DNA of 18,370 nucleotides. It comes from JAWWPY01 sp964412845. Lineage in GTDB: Bacteria > Actinomycetota > Actinomycetes > Streptosporangiales > Streptosporangiaceae. Both the position numbers and the translations under genes were made by a program. Location of the stretch: positions 1-18,370 of the forward strand of contig CAYPQM010000147.1 in NCBI GenBank assembly GCA_964412845.1, in the 5' to 3' direction. Below the pieces are notes generated by a model. The model saw only the letters and a list, made by a program, of their open reading frames with translations, made no database searches and had not been told where the DNA came from. This document shows positions 13,273 to 18,370 of the stretch, one piece after another; position 1 is the stretch's first letter, and every line of letters begins with the position of its first letter.

Positions 13273-13734
13273 CTACCGGCGATTTACTCCACCAGCGACC
13301 GCGTAGCCGAGGTAGGAGGCGATGTCCGCCAGCATCTTCGGCGGCAGCGTGGCCAGATCCGGAAGCTCGTGCCGTGCCATGGCGATATCCCCCAGGAAAT
13401 TGCTGGCCGCCGTTTCTGCGCTGGGATTACCGGAATCGAGATCGACGTACAGCTGAATCCCTCTGGCTATCGCGGAAAAGTCAGCGGCCGCAGTGCTGCA
13501 TTCGTGCAGGTGCGCAGCCATCGCGTAGGCCACGCGATGGAACGCCTCTGGGCTGTCGGCCAGGAAGAGCTTCGTCTCCAGGTCATCAACAAATTCGTGG
13601 TGCTCACAGCGGCCGAGCAGCTCATGTGACCCGGACCTGACCGCGAGCTGCTGGATGCTCCTGCGCAATCTTTGCTGCAGGTCTGACGCGCTCCAGTGCT
13701 CCCCGGAGCTCACCTCGGGTGAATCCTTGTGCAT
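13273..13734 (-). CDS. Hypothetical cytosolic helical protein
   Basis: I do not recognise this 153-residue protein. ATG 13734 is preceded by GGGAGG at 4-base spacing, making it a clear start; the frame is open to 13815 but the extra residues are Arg/Pro-rich and non-coding in style. The sequence is mostly helical (LQQRLRRSIQQLA at 19-31, then EFVDDLETKLFLA and EAFHRVAYAMAAHLHE). It contains scattered C43, C79, H45, H46, H75 and H77 without a classical zinc pattern. There is no signal peptide or membrane segment. Third-position G/C bias is weaker than in neighbouring genes, with codons such as AAT, TTT and ATA-rich spots, which may mean lower expression or foreign origin. It is followed by a GC hairpin, so it seems to be a single-gene unit. 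Confidence 0.72.
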   Translation of the reverse strand: MHKDSPEVSSGEHWSASDLQQRLRRSIQQLAVRSGSHELLGRCEHHEFVDDLETKLFLADSPEAFHRVAYAMAAHLHECSTAAADFSAIARGIQLYVDLDSGNPSAETAASNFLGDIAMARHELPDLATLPPKMLADIASYLGYAVAGGVNRR

Positions 13735-14511
13735 GCGCCCTCCCTTGGTCCTGGGACCCGACGCTGCTGGTCGGGCTGAAGTTCGTCGCGGCGGTCCGGC
13801 ACGGCGGCCCGGCACGGTGGTCCGTCACGGTGGCCCGCCGCGGTGGCCCGCCGCGTGGGTCACCCTGCCCCCGCGTCACACTCGCCGCCGCCTGACCCGA
13901 TCCAGTGCCTGACGCACCGATGGGACAGCCGGACCAGCGGCGCGGCGGTTTTGCGCCGAAATATAAACCTGGTTCGTGTCCGCCCCGATGGGCATCTGAT
14001 ATGCCCTTTCTCGCGCCGCTCATCCGGTCACTCGTGGATTGAACGCGCGAGTGCCTGAACACGCGAGTGGCCGGAAGCGTAACGCAGCGAACAGCTTCGC
14101 GTACTGGCTTCCGCGGAGTGCGAGACCGGCCACCGGGTGGCCGGTTATCCTGCGCTCAGGCCACCCTGGCCGGCTGGGCGCACAGGGTAATTCAGGCACC
14201 AAGTTCCCGGTCTGGAATAAGTTCCTGTTGTGCATGGATCACGGTAATAGCCCGGTATTCTGCGCCGATGAATTGGCCGGCACGTCGGCGGTTTGGCCGC
14301 CACGACGCCGGTGTCCGCGGCCGGCCCAGCGCCATCCCCCATGCATCGCGATCGGCCGCTCAGGCGAGTCGGGCCCGGTCTGACGATCAGCTGCGCCCGG
14401 GGCGTGCCGCCGTGCGTTTCAGCCCGGATTTCACCGGTGCCCCCGGCTGGCCTGCGCTTGCGCGCGGCTGGGCGCACGGCGGCCGCAGGCCCGTTGACGG
14501 CTCAGCGGCGT
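13735..14511. other. Gene-free stretch rich in inverted repeats
   Basis: No open frame here has a believable product. It holds an AT-rich patch at 13961-13970 (TATAAA at 13964-13969) that could be a promoter in either direction, and a GGGCAT (13990-13995)/ATGCCC (14001-14006) hairpin. A cluster of further hairpins lies at 14029-14171, and AT-rich promoter-like DNA at about 14215-14260. A half-site TTTCAGC at 14417-14423 matches the proposed LacI operator arm. Part of this region must contain the control DNA of the alpha-galactosidase gene. Confidence 0.5.
14029..14171. repeat. Cluster of four stable hairpins in non-coding DNA
   Basis: In order: CACTCG (14029-14034)/CGAGTG (14048-14053), and CGGAAGC (14072-14078)/GCTTCCG (14107-14113). 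The latter encloses a further GTA/TAC and CGC/GCG helix. Next is a 21-base perfect palindrome with arms ACCGGCCACC (14125-14134) and 14136-14145, then GGCCA (14159-14163)/TGGCC (14167-14171). The octamer CGCGAGTG also repeats at 14046-14053 and 14062-14069. Together they could fold into a compact structured RNA. Confidence 0.5.
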
Positions 14512-14549
14512 GGCGGTGTGCTGCGTGGTGGAACACGCAGCACACCGCC
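14512..14549 (+). promoter_or_regulatory. 16-bp perfect hairpin in the alpha-galactosidase leader
   Basis: GGCGGTGTGCTGCGTG (14512-14527) is exactly complementary to 14534-14549 around GTGGAA. It ends 47 bases before the ATG 14597. In this position it may stop read-through from upstream, act as an attenuator, or protect the 5' end of the mRNA. Confidence 0.6.
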
Positions 14550-14596
14550 GCCAGGGGCGGCGTGGCGGCGCGGAGCAGGTTGAGCCGGGAGTTGCC

Positions 14597-16231
14597 ATGG
14601 CCAAGTCACTGCGTCACCCGGCGATGGTGCTGGCCACCGCGGGCGTCCTCGTCCTCGCGGCGCTGACGCTGGCGGTCGGCCGGACGCCGGCCCAGGCCCT
14701 GAGCAACGGCCTGGCCCTGACGCCGCCGATGGGCTGGAACGACTGGAACGCCTACGGCTGCAGCGTGTCCGAGCAGCTCGTTGAGCAGACGGCCCAGTTC
14801 ATGGTGACCTCGGGGATGAAGGCCGCGGGATACGACTACGTGAACATCGACGACTGCTGGCTCAAGGCCCAGCGGGACGCGAACGGCAACCTGGTCGCTG
14901 ACCCGGCGAAATTTCCCGACGGCATCGCCGCGGTAGCCGCCTACGTGCATGCGCTGGGCCTGAAGCTGGGCATCTACGAGGACGACGGGACCGCGACCTG
15001 CTCCGGTTTCCCCGGCAGCCTGGGACACGAGCAGCAGGACGCCAGCACCTTCGCGTCCTGGGGCGTCGACTACCTCAAGTACGACAACTGCAACAACAAC
15101 GGGAACATCGAGCAGAGCGATCAGACGATGCGCGACGCGCTCGCCGCGACGGGCCGGCCGATCCTGTACAGCCTGTCCGAGTGGGGCGTGAACAGCCCCT
15201 GGCTATGGGGTGCCCAGACCGCCAACATGTGGCGGACCACCGGGGACATCAGTGCCAGCTTCTCGAGCATGCTGGCCAACTTCCACAGCAACGTGCAACT
15301 GGCCCAGTACGCGGGCCCCGGTGCCTGGAATGACCCGGACATGCTGGAAGTGGGCAACGGGATGTCCACCCTCGAGGACGAGTCGGAGTTCAGCCTCTGG
15401 GCCGAGATGGCCGCGCCGCTGATCGCGGGAACCAACCTGCAAACCGCCAGCGCGGCGACCATGGCCACGCTGCTGAACAAGAACGTCATCGCGGTGGACC
15501 AGGACCCGCTGGGCAGGCAGGGCACCGAGGTCTCCGCCTCCGGTGGGCTTGACGTGCTCGCCAAGCCGCTCACCGGCGGCGCCGTGGCGGTCGTGCTGTT
15601 CAACGAGAACGCGGCCGCCGCCACCATTTCCAGCACCGCCGCGGCGGTCGGCCTGCCCGCCGCGTCCAGCTACACGCTCAGCGACCTGTGGGCCAATACG
15701 ACCGCCAGCAGCACCGGCCCGATCAGCGCCAGCGTTCCCGCGCACGGGGTCGTGATGTACCGGGTCACGCCAGTCGGAGTCACCAGCACGCCCACGCCCA
15801 CGCCCAGCGTGACCCCCAGCCGCACGCCCACGCCGACTCCCACCCCGACGCCGACGGTGACCCCGACGCCCACCCCCAGCCCGACGCCCACCCCGACGTC
15901 CAGCACCGGCGCCGGGCTGGCCTGCCATGTGACCTACAGCACGCAGAGCCAGTGGGCCGGCGGGTTCGTCGCCAACGTCACGGTGGCCAACTCCGGCACG
16001 GTCGGCATCAACGGGTGGACACTGAGTTTCACCTTCCCCGGCGATCAGAAGGTGACCACCGCGTGGAACGCCGCGCTGACCCAGAGCGGCGGGAACGTGA
16101 CCGCGGCCAACCTGAGCTATGACGGCGCGATCAGCCCGGGCGCGAATGTCTCGTTCGGGTTCCAGGGGACCTGGAGCTCCAGTGACGCCGCCCCCAGCAG
16201 CTTCAAGGTGAACGGCACGACCTGCGGCTGA
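14597..16231 (+). CDS. Secreted GH27 alpha-galactosidase with C-terminal CBM2
   Basis: A 544-residue secreted enzyme predicted to remove terminal alpha-galactose from galactomannans or raffinose-type sugars. The order is signal peptide (1-34, cleavage after AQA), GH27 TIM barrel (about 36-305), beta-sandwich (about 310-392), Thr-Pro linker (397-434) and a cellulose-binding CBM2 (about 440-544). The nucleophile is D163 in YLKYDNC and the acid/base is D217 in WRTTGDI. Substrate-site motifs PPMGWNDW (43-50) and NIDDCW (83-88) are present. The CBM2 has its terminal Cys pair (C443, C543) and surface Trp residues 453, 474 and 526, and would place the enzyme on plant cell wall. ATG 14597 is supported by GGGAG upstream and by the signal peptide; the frame is open to 14510. 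A strong terminator follows, and a LacI gene lies next. Confidence 0.96.
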   Translation: MAKSLRHPAMVLATAGVLVLAALTLAVGRTPAQALSNGLALTPPMGWNDWNAYGCSVSEQLVEQTAQFMVTSGMKAAGYDYVNIDDCWLKAQRDANGNLVADPAKFPDGIAAVAAYVHALGLKLGIYEDDGTATCSGFPGSLGHEQQDASTFASWGVDYLKYDNCNNNGNIEQSDQTMRDALAATGRPILYSLSEWGVNSPWLWGAQTANMWRTTGDISASFSSMLANFHSNVQLAQYAGPGAWNDPDMLEVGNGMSTLEDESEFSLWAEMAAPLIAGTNLQTASAATMATLLNKNVIAVDQDPLGRQGTEVSASGGLDVLAKPLTGGAVAVVLFNENAAAATISSTAAAVGLPAASSYTLSDLWANTTASSTGPISASVPAHGVVMYRVTPVGVTSTPTPTPSVTPSRTPTPTPTPTPTVTPTPTPSPTPTPTSSTGAGLACHVTYSTQSQWAGGFVANVTVANSGTVGINGWTLSFTFPGDQKVTTAWNAALTQSGGNVTAANLSYDGAISPGANVSFGFQGTWSSSDAAPSSFKVNGTTCG

Positions 16232-16271
16232 CCCGAAACCGGGCAGCGTGCGCCTGACCTGCGTGCGAACA

Positions 16272-16305
16272 CTGCGGCGGGCCGGCCAGCGCCGGCCCGC
16301 CGCAG
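16272..16305 (+). terminator. Strong terminator of the alpha-galactosidase gene
   Basis: CTGCGGCGGGCCGG (16272-16285) pairs perfectly with 16292-16305, and one more C-G pair leaves a CAGC loop. It lies 41 bases after the stop codon. It has no T tract, as is usual in high-GC actinomycetes. Confidence 0.85.
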
Positions 16306-16326
16306 AATCGTCCTGGCCGCCCGTTT

Positions 16327-16339
16327 CGGAATATTTCAG
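16327..16339. promoter_or_regulatory. Candidate LacI operator upstream of lacI
   Basis: CGGAATATTTCAG matches the perfect palindrome at 17497-17509 (CTGAAAATTTCAG) at 11 of 13 positions. It lies 68 bases before the repressor start codon, suggesting autoregulation. Confidence 0.5.
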
Positions 16340-16394
16340 TAAACAGGCCCGGGAACTGCCCGCTTTATCCGGGCTGAGCGGCATAAAACCGGCG

Positions 16395-16400
16395 TAAACT
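16395..16400 (+). promoter_or_regulatory. -10 box of a probable leaderless lacI transcript
   Basis: TAAACT at 16395-16400 predicts a transcript start at about 16407, the ATG itself, and no Shine-Dalgarno site is present. An inverted repeat GCCCGG (16347-16352)/CCGGGC (16369-16374) lies just upstream. Confidence 0.45.
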
Positions 16401-16406
16401 ATTTCG

Positions 16407-17447
16407 ATGATCGCTGCGGGCCCTGGCCCGCCGGCACGCCGGCGGCATGGCGGGCTCACCGTGGCCGGGATCGCGCGGCTGGCTGGCGTGTCCGCCCCGA
16501 CGGTGTCCCGGGTGATTAACGGGCAGTCCGGAGTGGCGCTGGGTACCAGGCAACGGGTCGAGTCGGTGATCCGCGAGCACGGCTACCGGCGGGCGGCGAA
16601 CGGAGGCCCGGTGGCCATCCTGGAGCTGGTTTTCCACGCGCTGGAGAGCCTGTGGGCGATCGAGATCATCCGCGGCGTCGAGCAGGTCGCCCGGCGGCAT
16701 CAGCTCGCCGTGGTACTGACCGAGATGGAGGGTCGCCTCACTCCGGGGAAGGCATGGACCGAGCAGGTCATCGCCAGGCGGCCGACTGGCGTCATCGCGG
16801 TCTTCTCCGAGCTGACCGTCGCGCAGCAGTCACAGTTCGCCGCCCGGGCCATCCCGCTGGTGGTCCTGGATCCGACCGGCGAGCCGCTGCATGAGACACC
16901 GTCGGTGGGCGCCACCAACTGGAACGGCGGGCTGGCCGCCACCCGTCATCTGCTGGACCTGGGGCACCGGCGGATCGCGATGGTCTGCGGGCCGGTCGAA
17001 TGGCCGTGCTGCCGCGCCCGGCTGGACGGATACCGGGCGGCCATGGATGCCGCGCAGGTTCCGGTCGGCCCCGACCTGGTGCGGATCAGCACGCTGTACG
17101 TGGAGGGCGGCCTGCGGGACGGCCTCGAGCTGCTGCGGCGGCCCGATCCGCCGACCGCGATCTTCGCGGCCAACGACCTGCAGGCGCTGGGCATCTATGA
17201 GGCGGCCCGGCAGCTTGGTGTCCGGATCCCGCAGGACCTGAGCGTGATCGGGTTCGATGACCTGTCGTTCACGCAGTGGTCGGGGCCGCCGATGACCACC
17301 GTCCGTCAGCCGCTGGTCCAGATGGGCGCCGCCGCGGCGGACCTGGTGCTCGAACTCGCCGGCGGCAGGCAGCCGGACAATAACCGGATCGAGCTGGCCA
17401 CCACACTGGTCATCCGGCAGAGCACCGCGCCGCCCCGAACCGGCTGA
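16407..17447 (+). CDS. LacI-family transcriptional repressor
   Basis: A 346-residue regulator. After a short basic tail, the N-terminal helix-turn-helix reads TVAGIARLAGVSAPTVSRVING (18-39), the standard LacI form, followed by the hinge-helix region to about residue 63. The rest (about 67-340) is a periplasmic-binding-protein-like sugar-sensing and dimerisation domain, with family motifs such as RHLLDLGHRRIAMVCG, AIFAANDLQALGIYEAARQLG and DLSVIGFDDLSFTQW. It lies between two secreted carbohydrate-active genes, so its inducer is probably an oligosaccharide from their substrate; this is inference. Proposed binding sites are at 16327-16339, 17496-17510 and the esterase promoter. ATG 16407 appears to be leaderless. 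A terminator-like hairpin follows the stop. Confidence 0.95.
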   Translation: MIAAGPGPPARRRHGGLTVAGIARLAGVSAPTVSRVINGQSGVALGTRQRVESVIREHGYRRAANGGPVAILELVFHALESLWAIEIIRGVEQVARRHQLAVVLTEMEGRLTPGKAWTEQVIARRPTGVIAVFSELTVAQQSQFAARAIPLVVLDPTGEPLHETPSVGATNWNGGLAATRHLLDLGHRRIAMVCGPVEWPCCRARLDGYRAAMDAAQVPVGPDLVRISTLYVEGGLRDGLELLRRPDPPTAIFAANDLQALGIYEAARQLGVRIPQDLSVIGFDDLSFTQWSGPPMTTVRQPLVQMGAAAADLVLELAGGRQPDNNRIELATTLVIRQSTAPPRTG

Positions 17448-17449
17448 CC

Positions 17450-17483
17450 GAGCCCGTCATCGGATAGCCGCGATGGGCGGCTC
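17450..17483 (+). terminator. Imperfect terminator hairpin after lacI
   Basis: GAGCC (17450-17454) pairs with GGCTC (17479-17483), and a CATCG/CGATG helix continues inside with small bulges. It starts 3 bases after the lacI stop. Confidence 0.5.
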
Positions 17484-17495
17484 AGGCGCGGGATG

Positions 17496-17510
17496 GCTGA
17501 AAATTTCAGC
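17496..17510. promoter_or_regulatory. 15-bp perfect operator-like palindrome
   Basis: GCTGAAAATTTCAGC has perfect 7-base arms around one base, the shape of a LacI-family operator. It lies between lacI and the esterase gene. The rest of 17448-17785 holds the lacI terminator and the esterase promoter but no gene. Confidence 0.6.
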
Positions 17511-17723
17511 GATGGCCTGGAATCTTTTGGGCGTATCTCCGCAGGGTTTGCCGACCGGGTCGCGGCGGGCTGGCGGCCCTCGCCGTGGCCACGGAAGATC
17601 CAGGTTGCCTGGCCGCAGCGGCCGTCATCTTGTCCCGCCTGACCAGGATTTCTGAGATCTGGGCCAGAGATCAGAGCGGGCGGTGCCGCCGCGGACTCGG
17701 CGCCGTAGGCGGCAGTACGAGCA

Positions 17724-17753
17724 TTGACAGGCTGAAAAACTTCGCAACATACT
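17724..17753 (+). promoter_or_regulatory. Sigma-70-type promoter of the esterase with an internal operator half-site
   Basis: TTGACA (17724-17729) is a perfect -35 box, and CATACT (17748-17753) is a plausible -10 box 18 bases away. This gives a leader of roughly 26 bases. GCTGAAAA (17731-17738), identical to the left arm of the palindrome at 17496, and CTTCG (17740-17744) fill the spacer, so a bound repressor would block RNA polymerase. Confidence 0.7.
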
Positions 17754-17785
17754 ACGAAATATTTTAACGACGCGAAGGGAATGCT

Positions 17786-18370
17786 ATGCGGAAACGGATG
17801 CGGGTGACGTTAGTGATGGCCGCGGCTGCGCTGGCCGCCGCCGCGCTGGCCGGGGGGCTGCAGATGGGGCCCCCAGCATCGGCCGCCTCGCTGGTCCAGG
17901 TGACAAACTTCGGCAATAACCCGGGCAGCCTGCAGATGTACGTGTACGTACCGGACAGTGCCAAGGCCAACGCGCCGATCCTGGTGGCCATGCACCAGTG
18001 CACCCAGTCCGGTCCCGCCTTCTTCTCCGGCACCGAGTTCGCCTCGCTGGCCAGCCAGTACGGGTTCATCGTCATCTACCCCTCGGTGACCCGCAGCGGT
18101 ACGTGCTTCGACGTCTCATCCGCACAGGCGCTTACCCGCAACGGCGGCAGCGATCCAGTGTCGATCATGTCCATGATCACCTACACCGAGCAGCATTACA
18201 GCGGCAACCCGAGCCGGGTCTACGTCACCGGGGCCTCATCCGGCGCGATGATGACCGATGTCATGCTGGGCGACTACCCGGACGTGTTCCAGGCCGGCGC
18301 CGCGTTCATGGGCGTGCCGTTCGGTTGCTTCGCCGGGCCCGGCGTTGACGTATGGAACAGCCAGTGCGCC
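17786..18370 (+). CDS. Secreted CE1/PHB-depolymerase-family esterase (partial, 3' end cut by window)
   Basis: The first 195 residues are present, and no stop occurs before the window ends. A signal peptide (about 1-33, cleavage after ASA) shows secretion. The mature part has the alpha/beta-hydrolase pattern of the LpqC/PHB depolymerase family (CE1-like): PILVAMHQCTQSG (64-76, oxyanion region), FIVIYPSVTRSGTCFDV (94-110) and nucleophile elbow GASSG (149-153) with Ser151. The catalytic Asp and His lie beyond the window. Close family members act as acetylxylan or feruloyl esterases, or on short polyesters, and many end in a CBM; which applies here cannot be told. ATG 17786 has AAGGGA at 17775-17780; the nearby ATG 17781 is out of frame. 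A consensus promoter with a putative LacI site lies upstream. Confidence 0.9.
   Translation, partial: MRKRMRVTLVMAAAALAAAALAGGLQMGPPASAASLVQVTNFGNNPGSLQMYVYVPDSAKANAPILVAMHQCTQSGPAFFSGTEFASLASQYGFIVIYPSVTRSGTCFDVSSAQALTRNGGSDPVSIMSMITYTEQHYSGNPSRVYVTGASSGAMMTDVMLGDYPDVFQAGAAFMGVPFGCFAGPGVDVWNSQCA

Noticed and set aside
15780..15900. Dense ACGCCC-type repeats resembling a microsatellite
   Set aside because: They are simply the codons of the Thr-Pro linker between the catalytic domain and the CBM2.
15203..16459. 418-residue minus-strand frame opposite the alpha-galactosidase
   Set aside because: The plus strand encodes a complete GH27-CBM2 enzyme. The antisense frame is Gly/Arg-rich noise, partly from the Thr-Pro linker repeats.

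Overview
The window is very GC-rich DNA with strong third-position G/C bias, frequent GTG starts and several apparently leaderless genes. It carries a SecA2-type translocase ATPase, paired GAF-ANTAR proteins, a NarL-type two-component pair and secreted glycan-active enzymes. Together these point to a chromosomal segment of a filamentous actinomycete, perhaps near the Streptosporangiales. The exact taxon cannot be fixed from the sequence. No phage genes, transposase, CRISPR array, rRNA or tRNA was seen.

Layout. 1-138: a 79-bp inverted-repeat unit with CTAG ends. 139-2442: SecA2-like ATPase. 2510-2809: small unknown protein, convergent with a small zinc-binding-type ORF on the minus strand (2793-3005). 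The latter is divergent from a winged-helix regulator (3075-3386), with a shared AT-rich control region between them. 3603-3806: cold-shock protein, ending in a 14-bp duplication across its stop codon and an 18-bp perfect terminator stem. 3865-4198: leader-like region with two hairpins and a T8 tract.

4199-7971 is a lipid-related block: a delta-9-type acyl desaturase, two GAF-ANTAR proteins in the same direction, and a convergent front-end-type desaturase whose 3' end overlaps the second GAF-ANTAR gene by 54 bp. The arrangement suggests that ANTAR-type RNA-binding regulators are linked to membrane fatty-acid desaturation. 8205-8420 encodes a stand-alone anti-sigma-type zinc finger. 8526-11686 is a two-component system: an unusual 831-residue membrane kinase with a second, catalytically degenerate kinase-like half, translationally coupled (GTGA) to a NarL-type response regulator. 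It ends in a long nested inverted repeat.

11687-12468 is gene-free and repeat-rich. 12469-13038 (minus) is a lipoprotein and 13273-13734 (minus) an unknown cytosolic protein. 13735-14596 is gene-free but packed with inverted repeats. 14597 to the end is a polysaccharide-use locus: secreted GH27 alpha-galactosidase with a C-terminal CBM2, a LacI-family repressor, and a secreted CE1/PHB-depolymerase-type esterase cut by the window edge. Related palindromes with the core CTGAAA-N-TTTCAG lie upstream of lacI and upstream of the esterase. A related half-site falls between the -35 and -10 boxes of the esterase promoter. This supports a local LacI regulon.
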